Below are positions 6,444-14,514 of a DNA stretch of 42,194 nucleotides, piece by piece. The translations under genes were made by a program, and so were the position numbers. How positions within the stretch are numbered: position 1 is the first letter of the stretch; the number at the start of each line of letters is the position of its first letter. Source of the stretch: CAYQDR01 sp964416315 (lineage in GTDB: Bacteria > Methylomirabilota > Methylomirabilia > Rokubacteriales > DASRDR01); the NCBI GenBank assembly GCA_964416315.1, contig CAYQDR010000027.1, positions 1 through 42,194 of the forward strand, read 5' to 3'. Under the pieces are notes generated by a model. It was not told where the DNA came from and did no database searches. It was given only the letters and a program-made list of their open reading frames with translations.

Positions 6444-7817
6444 TCAAGGCGAGACGGGTCGCTTCTGCGGGATCCCGTGCTTGCGCATCTTCGAGTAGAG
6501 CGTCGGCCGGTGGAGCCCGAGCTTGGCGGCCGCGGCCTGCTTGTTCCAGTTCGTGGATTCGAGCGCCTGGACGATCGCCTGCCGCTCCAGTTCCGCGAGG
6601 TTCAGGGTCGCGAGCCCCGCCTCCGCGGTCGGGGGCGCCGCCGGCTGGCGGCCGCGCGTCACGGGCTCGGGCAGGTCGCCGGGCGTGAGCAGCGGACCGC
6701 GGGCGACCAGGACCGCCCGCTCGATCGCGTTCTCGAGCTCCCGGACGTTGCCCGGCCAGGAGTACCCCAGGAGGGCCTGGTAGGCGTCGGCCGCGATCCC
6801 CGTCACCGCCTTGCCGTGCTTCTCCGCCGAGCGCGCGAGGAACTGCTCCGCCAGCTCCGAGACGTCTTCGGGACGCTCGCGAAGGGGGGGGATCCGGATG
6901 GTGACCGTGTTGATCCGGTAGTAGAGGTCCTCGCGCAGGCGCAGCTCGCGGATCGCCGTCTCGGGGTCCCGGTTCGACGAACAGATGAGCCGGAAGTCCA
7001 CGTCGATGTCCCGCGAGGTGCCGAGACGGCGAAACTTGCGTTCCTCGAGGACGCGGAGGAGCTTGGCCTGGAGATCGGCCGGCATCTCGGCGATCTCGTC
7101 GAGGAGCAGCGAGCCCCGGTGGGCCTCCTCGAAGAGCCCCGGCTTGTCCGCCGTGGCGCCGGTGAACGCGCCCTTCGCGTACCCGAACAGCTCGGACTCG
7201 ATCAGGTCCTTGGGCAGGGCCGCACAGTTGATCTTGATGAACGGACCGTCGGCGCGGGGGCTCGCGTAGTGGATGGCGTTCGCGACGAGCTCCTTCCCGG
7301 TGCCGGACTCCCCGACGATCAGCACGTTCGTGTCCACCGCGGCGACCGAGTCGATCAGCTCGAAGACCTTCAGCACCGCCTCGGAGCGGCCGACGATGCT
7401 GCCGTAGCCCGCACGGCCGGCGACCTGCTCGAGGAGGCTCTTGTGCTCGAGGGCGTTCGCGACGACCGTGAGGATTTTCTCGGGTGTGACGTCGTCGGGC
7501 TTCTCGAGGAAGGCGTAGGCGCCGGCCTCGCGGGCCGCGAACCCTTTCGGCCCGGTGCCGTGCGCGGTGATGACCACGGCCACGAGCGCCGGCCGGCGCG
7601 CCTTGAGTTTGCGCACCAGATCGAGCCCGTCCATGTCGGAGAGGACCAGGTCCACGAAGACCAGGTCCCAGTCCGCGCGCTCGACCTCCGCGAGGGCGCG
7701 ACTCCCCGAGCTCATCGTCCGGACCGTGTAGCCCCGCTCGCGCAGGGCCACCCGGAAGGAGTCGGCGATGGACTCTTCCTCGTCGACGACCAGGATGCGT
7801 CCCTCGGCCATTACCAT
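6444..7817 (-). CDS. NtrC-family sigma54-dependent response regulator
   Basis: 457 residues from the ATG at 7817 (a second ATG lies at 7811). There are three domains. A receiver occupies about 1-120, with acidic VVDEEES and phospho-acceptor Asp in LVFVDLVLSD. A sigma54-interacting AAA+ domain occupies about 145-385, with GESGTGKE (Walker A), the full GAFTGA loop, SLLLDEIAEM (Walker B) and WPGNVRELEN. A Fis-type helix-turn-helix lies at the C-terminus, around NWNKQAAAAKLGLHRPTLYSK. It should activate RNA polymerase-sigma54 after phosphorylation. No histidine kinase lies beside it, so its partner is elsewhere. The frame is open further upstream but runs through a palindromic repeat, so I do not extend it. 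It could help drive the sigma54 promoters at 30635 and 36244, but nothing links them directly. Confidence 0.92.
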   Translation of the reverse strand: MVMAEGRILVVDEEESIADSFRVALRERGYTVRTMSSGSRALAEVERADWDLVFVDLVLSDMDGLDLVRKLKARRPALVAVVITAHGTGPKGFAAREAGAYAFLEKPDDVTPEKILTVVANALEHKSLLEQVAGRAGYGSIVGRSEAVLKVFELIDSVAAVDTNVLIVGESGTGKELVANAIHYASPRADGPFIKINCAALPKDLIESELFGYAKGAFTGATADKPGLFEEAHRGSLLLDEIAEMPADLQAKLLRVLEERKFRRLGTSRDIDVDFRLICSSNRDPETAIRELRLREDLYYRINTVTIRIPPLRERPEDVSELAEQFLARSAEKHGKAVTGIAADAYQALLGYSWPGNVRELENAIERAVLVARGPLLTPGDLPEPVTRGRQPAAPPTAEAGLATLNLAELERQAIVQALESTNWNKQAAAAKLGLHRPTLYSKMRKHGIPQKRPVSP

Positions 7818-7818
7818 C

Positions 7819-7890
7819 GGAGGAGGGCTCCGCCCCCCTTCCGAACCTCCCCCCTCGATTGCGCGGGCAAAGCCCGCGCTCGGAGCGCTT
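7819..7890. repeat. Second palindromic repeat family, copy 1
   Basis: Contains CCGAACCTCCCCCC (7842-7855) and, at 7859-7889, a 31-base block holding the inverted repeat GCGCGGGC-AAA-GCCCGCGC followed by TCGGAGCGCT. The same 31 bases occur at 12666-12696. A G/C-rich small hairpin (GGAGGGCTCCGCCCCCC-like) precedes it. It lies just upstream of a minus-strand gene, as does copy 2. Confidence 0.7.
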
Positions 7891-8030
7891 CGGCTGGACG
7901 CGTCCTGACCATCATCGCCTGAGCGGCGTCTTCCGGTATGGTGGAAAGCCCGTCCGATGGATCCCGGATTCGAGCGCCCTGAGCCTAGCACACTCCGCCG
8001 GGGGGCGAAACGGGGGCGGCGGGTGCGACC

Positions 8031-9698
8031 TCAGTGCGGCCGGGACGTCGGCGGCTCGCGGCGACCCGTCTCGCCGCGGCCCCCGCGCGCCGCATCGAGC
8101 AGCGGGCTCAGGGCATCCGTGACGCCACGGAGGACGGTGCGCGGCACCGGGACGTAGGTCGGCGCGCCGGCGGTCCCGCCGACCCGGACGCCGAAGGCGG
8201 TGCGGCCGGCTTCGACGTCGAGGGTGAAGTCGAGCCGCTCGTCCTCGAGCCCATAGGTCCCGTGCCCCGCGACGCGGAAGCGGCGGCTCGTCATGACGAC
8301 GTCCCGCACGCGGACGTCGCCGTCCCCGAGCGTCCCGGCGGCACGGAGCGTGTCGAACTCGAGCGGCGAGGCGAACAGCGACGTCGGCAGATCCACGTTC
8401 AGGATGGAGTAGAGCGCGGTGCCGACCCGCACGGCGCCGTCGACGAGCGTGAGGGCGGCCGGGCCGACGAGGCGTCCGGCGCCCATGCGCACCTCCCACT
8501 GCCCGCGCGCGGAGCGCCGGAGCTCCCCGCCGGTGCCCTCGAACGCGACCTCGCCGGTCGCGTCGAGCCGACCGGCCACGGCGTAGGGCTGGCAGAGGAA
8601 ATCCACGAGCAGGGCCTGGACCGCCAAGCCCCGGAGTTCGATCGCCGTGAGGCGCACGCCCGGCAGCCCCGCGCGGTAGGTGAGCGTCGCCGCACCCCGC
8701 GCGGTGCCGCCCCCCAGCCGGAACGCGAACGGCTCCACGGTGAGGATGGGCCCGGCCACGCGGACCGGGAGCTCGACGGCTTCCACAGTCAGGGCCCGGG
8801 GTCCCGGGGGCGTGCACGCCCCCGGTCGGTGGACGATCGTCGCGCGGGAAAGCGCGAGACGGCCGTCCCCCGCGAGGTCACCGAGGCGCCCCTCGAGACG
8901 AAGCACCCCCTCGCCCGCCCCGCTGAGCGCGAGGGGCGCCGTCGCCGGCGGTCGAATCTCCTCCGCGCGGACGCGCACCGCGAGGCGAGCGGGCAGGGCC
9001 CCGAGGTCACCGGTAGCCTGAGCGAGCGGGCCGATCTGCCCGTCGACCTCGAGCGCGACGCCCCCGAGGACCCGCGCGCGCACGCGGACGCCGACGGGGG
9101 TGGCCCAGCCCAGGTCCTCCAGGGCGAGGTCGATCCGGTCCACGAGGTGGGCAGCGACGGGCTGTCCCGCATCGCCGGGGATGCGGATCTCCAGGCGCCC
9201 GTCGTGGAGGCTCACGCGCGAGACGAGCACGAACGGGGCCGCCGGCGCCGGGCGCACCGCCGCGGGGGCCAGGTTCCAGGCCCCGTCCCTCCGCTGCTCC
9301 ACGACGACGCGAGGCGCGGTGAGCGTCACCTCGCCGAACTGGACGCGGCCGCGAAGGAGCGGGAAGAGCCGCACCCGGATGCGCGCCTCCTCGACGGCCA
9401 GCAGCGGGTCCGGGCCGAAGCCGGGCGGGTTCGCGATCACGAGGCGAAGGACACGGACCGCCGGCCGCGGGGTCAGGCTGAGTGCGACGCGGTCGAACCG
9501 GACCGGGCGGTCGAGCAGGCGGCTCAGCTCGGCACGGAGGAGCGCCTGCACGGCCGGGGCGTCAACCAGGATCGGGAGGGCGAGCAGGAGTGCGCCGGCG
9601 GTCGCGACGAGAACCGCCGCGACGGCGGCGAGGACGCGAAGGCGGCGGGACGGCCTCAGGCGCACGGACTCCCTGACGGCAGGCGGGACGATCGCCAC
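8031..9698 (-). CDS. AsmA-like (DUF748/AsmA family) envelope protein
   Basis: 555 residues. A basic N-terminus (RLRPSRRLR) is followed by one membrane segment (about 22-46) and then RPVRFDRVALSLTPRPAVRVLRLVIANPPGF, the usual opening of AsmA-type proteins, read at 8031-9698 on the minus strand. The remainder is a long beta-rich periplasmic repeat region with Val/Arg/Leu alternation. The C-terminal part (LDFTLDVEAG, ALYSILNV) matches the AsmA C-terminal domain. AsmA-type proteins are inner-membrane anchored and implicated in outer-membrane assembly or phospholipid transport. The gene stands alone, 12 bases downstream of the acyl-CoA ligase stop on the same strand. A function beyond the family cannot be read. 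Confidence 0.82.
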   Translation of the reverse strand: MAIVPPAVRESVRLRPSRRLRVLAAVAAVLVATAGALLLALPILVDAPAVQALLRAELSRLLDRPVRFDRVALSLTPRPAVRVLRLVIANPPGFGPDPLLAVEEARIRVRLFPLLRGRVQFGEVTLTAPRVVVEQRRDGAWNLAPAAVRPAPAAPFVLVSRVSLHDGRLEIRIPGDAGQPVAAHLVDRIDLALEDLGWATPVGVRVRARVLGGVALEVDGQIGPLAQATGDLGALPARLAVRVRAEEIRPPATAPLALSGAGEGVLRLEGRLGDLAGDGRLALSRATIVHRPGACTPPGPRALTVEAVELPVRVAGPILTVEPFAFRLGGGTARGAATLTYRAGLPGVRLTAIELRGLAVQALLVDFLCQPYAVAGRLDATGEVAFEGTGGELRRSARGQWEVRMGAGRLVGPAALTLVDGAVRVGTALYSILNVDLPTSLFASPLEFDTLRAAGTLGDGDVRVRDVVMTSRRFRVAGHGTYGLEDERLDFTLDVEAGRTAFGVRVGGTAGAPTYVPVPRTVLRGVTDALSPLLDAARGGRGETGRREPPTSRPH

Positions 9699-9710
9699 TG
9701 CCCGCGGTCA

Positions 9711-11210
9711 TCATACACCCGGGGAACGCCCCGCGGCGCGCAGCTCCTTCTTGAGGATCTTGCCGGTGGGGCTCTTCGGCAGCGCCGGCACGAACTCGAC
9801 CGCGGCCGGCACCTTGTACGACGCGATCCGCTCCCGGCAGAGCGCGATCAGCTCGTCGGCCGTCGCCGTCTGGCCCTCCCGCAGCACGACGCAGGCCCGC
9901 ACGACCTCCCCCTTGACGGGGTCGGGCGCGCCGAGGACGGCCGCCTCCCGGACCGCGGGGTGGGCGAAGAGCACCTCCTCCACCTCGCGCGGATAGACCT
10001 TGAAGCCGGCGACGTTGATCATGTCCTTGACGCGGTCCACGACGTAGAAGTAGCCGTCCCCGTCGCGGTAGCCGATGTCCCCGGAGTGGAGCCAGCCCCC
10101 GCGGAGCGTCTCCGCGCTCTCCTCGGGCTTGCCGAGGTAGCCCTTCATGACGTTGGGTCCCCGGATCACCAGCTCGCCGAGGGTGCCGTCCGGGACTTCC
10201 CGGTCCTGCTCGTCCACCACGCGCACCTCCACGTTTTCGATCGGCGTCCCGATGGAGCCGGGCCGGTGGGCGCGCTCGTGGTTGTAGGTGGCGAAGGGCG
10301 AGGACTCGGTGAGCCCGTACCCCTGCGAGATCGGCAGCCCCGACGCCGCCCGCCAGCGCGCCTCGACGTCGGCAGGGAGCATGGCGGCCGCGGAGAAGCT
10401 GAGGCGGAGTGACGAGAGGTCGTGCGCGGCGAGGTCCCCCGCGAGGAGGAGGATGTACATCGTCGGCACCGCGTAGAGGATCGTGATCCGATGCCGCGCG
10501 ATCGCGCCGAGGAACTCGGGCGGGACGAAGCGCTCGTGCAGGACCAGCGCGCCGCCCGACGCGACGAGCGCGTTCATGATGAAGTTCTGCCCGAAGCAGT
10601 GGAAGAGCGGCAGGGCGCACAGCCCGCGGTCCTCCGGCGTCATCCGCAAGTGGTGGACGGTGGCGTAGGCGTTCGAGACGACGTTGGCGTGGGTGAGCAT
10701 GACGCCCTTCGGGCGTCCCGTCGTCGCCGACGTGTAGAGGATCGCCGCCACGTCGTCGCGGTCGAGCTCGCGGGCCCCGAGCGGGGGATCGGCCGGGAGC
10801 GCGGCCCACGCCACGGCGCCCGGCCCGGGCACGCCGATCCGGACGCGCACGGATGGCGTGTCGGCCGGGGCCGGCAGGTTGGCCGCGGCCGGCTCCATGC
10901 TCAGGATCGCCGCGCCCTCGCTGTCGCGGGCGATGTACGCGAGCTCGTCCCGCCGGTAGGTCACGTTGAGCGCGACCGGCGTGAGCCCGAGCTTCAGGGC
11001 GCCGTAGTAGGCGAGGACGAACTCGGGCCGGTTGCCGAGATGGAGGCAGACGCGCTCGCCCGGCCGGAGACCCAGGCGGGCCAGGCCGGCGGCGACGCGC
11101 CCGGCCTCGCGGTCGAGCTCGGCGTACGTCCAGCGGCGGTCGCCGAAGACGAGCGCGAGGCGCTCGGGCAGATATCGCGCGCCGGCCTCGAGGAACTGCG
11201 CGACGTTCAT
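9711..11210 (-). CDS. AMP-dependent acyl-CoA synthetase (long-chain fatty-acid-CoA ligase type)
   Basis: 499 residues, a full-length member of the ANL superfamily. Motifs in order are ILYTSATTGRPKGVMLTH (P-loop-like A3 motif), GYGLTESSPF (A5), GELVIRGPNVMKGYLGKPEE, WLHSGDIGYRDGDGYFYVVD (A7/A8), RVKDMINVAGFKVYPREVEE and the C-terminal PKSPTGKILKKELR with the catalytic lysine. It activates a carboxylic acid with ATP and CoA. The overall pattern is closest to FadD-like medium or long-chain ligases, but substrate length cannot be fixed from sequence. The stop lies 12 bases from the AsmA-like gene start. Its own 5' flank carries repeat copy B. Confidence 0.92.
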   Translation of the reverse strand: MNVAQFLEAGARYLPERLALVFGDRRWTYAELDREAGRVAAGLARLGLRPGERVCLHLGNRPEFVLAYYGALKLGLTPVALNVTYRRDELAYIARDSEGAAILSMEPAAANLPAPADTPSVRVRIGVPGPGAVAWAALPADPPLGARELDRDDVAAILYTSATTGRPKGVMLTHANVVSNAYATVHHLRMTPEDRGLCALPLFHCFGQNFIMNALVASGGALVLHERFVPPEFLGAIARHRITILYAVPTMYILLLAGDLAAHDLSSLRLSFSAAAMLPADVEARWRAASGLPISQGYGLTESSPFATYNHERAHRPGSIGTPIENVEVRVVDEQDREVPDGTLGELVIRGPNVMKGYLGKPEESAETLRGGWLHSGDIGYRDGDGYFYVVDRVKDMINVAGFKVYPREVEEVLFAHPAVREAAVLGAPDPVKGEVVRACVVLREGQTATADELIALCRERIASYKVPAAVEFVPALPKSPTGKILKKELRAAGRSPGV

Positions 11211-11227
11211 GGCTTCGCTCCGATGCC

Positions 11228-11382
11228 CCCGCCGCGGGTCCTGTCGCCGGGCTCGCCCCGCGCGCCCGGGCTCGTCACCCGTTCGCCTCCTTCCGCGATT
11301 CGCCGAATCGCGAAAGGAAGCCGAAGGGGTCCCACTTCGCCCGGGACCCCGCGGGGCTCACCCGGCGCCACCCGCGGCGGGG
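11228..11382 (-). repeat. Interspersed palindromic element, copy B
   Basis: Reverse-oriented relative to copy A. Its central stem is CCTTCCGCGATTC (11289-11301) against GAATCGCGAAAGG (11305-11317). Relative to copy A, an A-T pair has become G-C on both sides, a compensated change. The flanking blocks GGCTCGCCCCGCGCGCC and GGACCCCGCGGGGCTCACCC are shared with copy A. Confidence 0.8.
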
Positions 11383-11409
11383 ATCCGGGACGGCCTTTCC
11401 GCCGCGGAC

Positions 11410-11913
11410 CTACCCTTTGAGCAGGGTCTCGATGTGGTCGACCGCGGCCTGGCGCCACTCCTCCTTCCGCTCCTCCCGCATCGCCCGCCGCAGCTCGAGC
11501 TGCTTCTTCTCCATGTACTCCGTCACCGACGGCGGCCGCTCGACGAAGCGCGCCAGCTCGTTCATCCGGTCGTCGAAGAAGACGAACACGGGGATCGACC
11601 GGTAGAGGCTCTGGTTCAGGTACCGGTCCATGAGATCCGGGTTCCGGTCCCGCAGGAACACCCGCATCTCCACGTTGGGCGCGCCCTCGACCATCTTGGC
11701 GAGCACGGGGAAGTTCGAGAGGGCGTCGCCGCACCAGTCCTCGGTGATCACGAGGATGTTCAGCTTCTCCTTGCGGTTGACGAACACGGCCCTGTCCTCC
11801 GGCCGGACCCGGACCTCCGCGAGCTGCTGGAGGAACTTGTCCTTGTTCGTCGTCATCTGGTCCAGGTACTGCTGGTAGGTCATGCCCTGCTGGAAGCGCT
11901 CCCTGGTGACCAT
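11410..11913 (-). CDS. Thioredoxin-fold protein with WCGD active-site loop
   Basis: 167 residues from the ATG at 11913. The frame is open further upstream, but that part overlaps the preceding gene. LNILVITEDWCGDALSNFP (51-69) is the thioredoxin-fold strand-loop-helix with a single Cys61 in W-C-G-D instead of CxxC. IPVFVFFDD corresponds to the cis-Pro segment. The C-terminal helix (EKKQLELRRAMREERKEEW) is highly charged. The family is the Thioredoxin_9-like group (PF14595 type), soluble, with no signal peptide. One cysteine argues against a simple disulfide oxidoreductase. It lies 26 bases after a secreted unknown gene on the same strand. Confidence 0.82.
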   Translation of the reverse strand: MVTRERFQQGMTYQQYLDQMTTNKDKFLQQLAEVRVRPEDRAVFVNRKEKLNILVITEDWCGDALSNFPVLAKMVEGAPNVEMRVFLRDRNPDLMDRYLNQSLYRSIPVFVFFDDRMNELARFVERPPSVTEYMEKKQLELRRAMREERKEEWRQAAVDHIETLLKG

Positions 11914-11939
11914 GCGTGGCTCCCGGTGTGGCGAGTGGA

Positions 11940-12524
11940 CTACCGCATCTTCGCGAGGTCGAGCCGGGCGCGGAGGACCTCCCGGCGCTCGACGGAGTGC
12001 TGGACGACGAGGGTCACGGCGCCCCGGGGCGGCAGGCCCTCGATGGGGAAGACGTAGAGATTGCGCGCCGCGAACCGGCGTTCCTCCAGGCTCAGCGCCG
12101 TCCGCTCGTTCTGCGCCAGGGTCGCCTTCACGACCCGGTCGCCGACCTGGAGGGTCGGCTGGTACCACCGGGCGAAGTCCACTCGCGACCCGTACATCGT
12201 CACGAGGAGCAGGATCCGACCCTTCCCGCGGTCGAGCTGCTCCTGGCGCTGCCGGTCCGTCAGGACCTCGCCGCGGAAGGCCGCCTGGCGCGCGGCGTGC
12301 GCGAGCTGGGAGAAAGGCGTGGTGACGACGATCTCCTCGCCTCCCGGCAGCCGGATCCGCCACTCCTCCCCGAAGTCCTCCTGGGTGACGCCGGCCCGCC
12401 CGACCTCGAGCGCCTCCTCGACGTCGGCCGATGAGAGCACCGTGACAAGGGCCGGCGCCGGCGCGGGCGTGAGGCCGACCGCGAGCGCGGCCGCCGCGAG
12501 GCGAAGGGCGTCCCGCGGAGTCAC
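11940..12524 (-). CDS. Secreted protein of unknown family
   Basis: 194 residues from GTG at 12524, chosen because the next residues form a clean signal peptide (TPRDALRLAAAALAVGL, then APAPALV). An earlier in-frame ATG at 12743 would add 73 residues encoded by a palindromic repeat. The mature part has a mixed alpha/beta pattern: EEWRIRLPGGEEIVVTTPF, then GRILLLVTMYGSRVDFARWYQPTLQVGD, with a final strand-rich segment ending in LDLAKMR. No family was recognised. It lies between an M16 homologue and the thioredoxin-fold protein, all on the same strand, suggesting a small envelope-related group. Confidence 0.62.
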   Translation of the reverse strand: MTPRDALRLAAAALAVGLTPAPAPALVTVLSSADVEEALEVGRAGVTQEDFGEEWRIRLPGGEEIVVTTPFSQLAHAARQAAFRGEVLTDRQRQEQLDRGKGRILLLVTMYGSRVDFARWYQPTLQVGDRVVKATLAQNERTALSLEERRFAARNLYVFPIEGLPPRGAVTLVVQHSVERREVLRARLDLAKMR

Positions 12525-12556
12525 CGCCGCGCCGGAGACCGCCGCACTACATCCCT

Positions 12557-12697
12557 CGGAGGGGGGCTTCGCCCCCCTTTCCAGCTCCCCGTCGCGTCTC
12601 GCGCAGCTCGCGCCGCGCGACCCGCGCCACCCCGCCGGGGGGCCGAACCTCCCCCCGGGAAAGGTTGCGCGGGCAAAGCCCGCGCTCGGAGCGCTCG
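12557..12697. repeat. Second palindromic repeat family, copy 2
   Basis: Starts with the hairpin GGGGGGC-TTC-GCCCCCC followed by TTT (12561-12580), which could act as a plus-strand terminator. It carries CCGAACCTCCCCCC (12643-12656) and the 31-base block at 12666-12696, identical to 7859-7889. About 60 extra bases separate the two parts compared with copy 1. Confidence 0.7.
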
Positions 12698-12747
12698 GTG
12701 AGCGCTGCGCGGACAGGTCAGCCGTCATTGCCTCTTTCGGCACGCTT

Positions 12748-14112
12748 CTACGGGGTCAGACCGGCCTCGCGGAGGTTCGCGACCACGGCGAGGCTCATGA
12801 GATCGGGGTCCAGGTGAGCGCGGGCGACGCGCAGGACGTCGTCGACCGTGACCGCCTGGACCGCGCGTCGATAGCGGCCCGGGTAGTCCAGTCCCAGGCC
12901 GAACTGCTCGATCCCGAGGAGGAGCGAGGCGACCTCGGCGTTGGTGTCCATCCGCAGCGGGAAGCTCCCGACGAGGTACGCCTTGGCCAGCGCCAGCTCG
13001 TCGTCGCCGACACGCTCCCGCCGGAGCCGCACGATCTCCTCCCGCACGAGCGCGAGCACCTCGCGGGCGCGCGCGTTCTCGCTCTGGAAGCCGAGGAGGA
13101 ACATCCCGCCGTGGCGGCCCGGGGCGAAGTAGGCGTACACGCTGTACGCGAGGCCACGCTCCTCGCGGACGCGCGTGTACAGGCGCGACGCGGATCCGCC
13201 CCCGAGGACGTGGGTCGCGACGACGAGCGGGTAATAGTCCGGGTGCGGCCGCGTGATCGTCGCCTTCCCGAGGTAGACGCTCGCCTGCGTCAGCTCGCGC
13301 TGGACGGTCTCGGTCTTCGCAGGCGTGCCGAGGGCGGCCGCACCCAGCACGGGCACGCCTTGCCGCGGGGCCGTCCACCCCCCGAAGCGCGCGCTCAGGG
13401 CCTTGCGCACGTCCGCCGCGGTCACGTCGCCGACGACCGCGATGACCGTCGTGTCCGGCCGGTAGTGCGCCGCGTAGAACGCGGCGACGTCGTCCCGCGT
13501 GATCCGCCCGAGGGATTCCTCCGTCCCGGCAACCTGCGCGGCGTACGGGTGGCCGGGGAAAACCAGGCGACGGAAGAGCCGGCCGGCGACGGCCTCCGGG
13601 TCCTCCTCCGACCGCCGGACGGACGCGCGCACCTCGTCGCGCTTCCGCTCGAACTCCGCCGCGGGGAACGTGGGCCGCAGGAGCACGTCGGCGAGCAGGT
13701 CCAGCCCGAGCGCGAGGTCGCGCTTCAGGACCGAGAGGCCGGCGCCGCTCGAATCCCGCCCGCCTTCCGTCCCGAGGCTGCCGCCGACGAACTCGATCGC
13801 CCGGTCGATCTCGAGCCCGGTGCGGGCCTGGGTGCCGCGCGTGAGGAGGAGGGCCGTCAGGTTGGCGAGCCCGGGCTTGTCGGACGGATCCAGGACGGCC
13901 CCGCTCCCGAGGGTCACCCGCACCGTGACGATCGGCAAGGCGGGGCGCTCGGCCACCAGGACGACGAGGCCGTTAGGCAGGACGAACCGGACGCCGAGCG
14001 ACGGACCCTCGAGCCCGCTGGCCGGCTGGCCGGTGGCCGGCCCGACGAGGAACGGGAGCAGGGCGAGGATCGCGAGCGCCGCGGCGACGCGCCGCGGGGG
14101 GCGGGACGGCAT
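12748..14112 (-). CDS. M16 peptidase homologue lacking the zinc-binding HxxEH motif
   Basis: 454 residues from MPSRPPRR (14112), with a signal peptide (VAAALAILALLPFLVGP, cleavage near ATG-QP). Two M16 domains are recognisable: LPNGLVVLVAERPALPIVTVRV at the start, and HVLGGGSASRLYTRVREERG with LAYSVYA in the second half (positions within 12748-14112, minus strand). Where active members have HxxEH, this protein has N84-L-T-A87-L88, so all three residues are lost. The Arg/Tyr pair of the second half is kept. This is the pattern of the non-catalytic partner in paired M16 peptidases. A catalytically complete M16 protein is encoded at 27857-29212, about 14 kb away, and could be the partner. Probably periplasmic. 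Confidence 0.88.
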   Translation of the reverse strand: MPSRPPRRVAAALAILALLPFLVGPATGQPASGLEGPSLGVRFVLPNGLVVLVAERPALPIVTVRVTLGSGAVLDPSDKPGLANLTALLLTRGTQARTGLEIDRAIEFVGGSLGTEGGRDSSGAGLSVLKRDLALGLDLLADVLLRPTFPAAEFERKRDEVRASVRRSEEDPEAVAGRLFRRLVFPGHPYAAQVAGTEESLGRITRDDVAAFYAAHYRPDTTVIAVVGDVTAADVRKALSARFGGWTAPRQGVPVLGAAALGTPAKTETVQRELTQASVYLGKATITRPHPDYYPLVVATHVLGGGSASRLYTRVREERGLAYSVYAYFAPGRHGGMFLLGFQSENARAREVLALVREEIVRLRRERVGDDELALAKAYLVGSFPLRMDTNAEVASLLLGIEQFGLGLDYPGRYRRAVQAVTVDDVLRVARAHLDPDLMSLAVVANLREAGLTP

Positions 14113-14514
14113 GGCGGCATTATACCCGGGCGGCGCGCGGCTGACGACCGCGCGAGAAGACGCAAGGTCGCTGGACCAGAAGCAGCCAGCGGGAAGCTGG
14201 CACAAATTGTCAGCGCCAGACGGGAATCGTCACTCGACCAGGCCCGGGAGGACTTCACACGCCGCCGGACGCCGGGCGCGGGCGTGGCGACGACTCGTCA
14301 ATTCAACGGGTTACAAGGGGAGACCGGGGCGTCGGCCCGAGCCCGGTTCCCGGTCGCCCCTGGCACACTCCTTGTACCCTACGATCGTCACCCCGGTCCT
14401 GACGGCGCCGTTCCACATCGTCCGGCTTCCGCGGGCCGACGGCCCCGTGGAACTCTCGCGCGACCCCGCGTGATGGGTTCCCGCCGCGAGCCCTGGTCCA
14501 TTCGGAGGAGCGTC
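14113..14514. other. Divergent intergenic region between M16 homologue and subtilase
   Basis: About 400 bases with no convincing gene. It contains the start-proximal TTATAC next to the M16 gene, an imperfect palindrome around CTGGCACAAATTGTCAG (about 14194-14212), and a near-sigma54 sequence CTGGCAC-N5-TTGTA at 14360-14376 pointing toward the subtilase. The last has T in place of the conserved C of the -12 GC, so it is only a candidate. Confidence 0.4.

Noticed and set aside
12061..14514. Upstream extension of the subtilase frame across the M16 homologue
   Set aside because: The extension is Arg/Ala/Pro shadow sequence opposite a real gene. The signal peptide and GGAGGAG fix the start at 14515.
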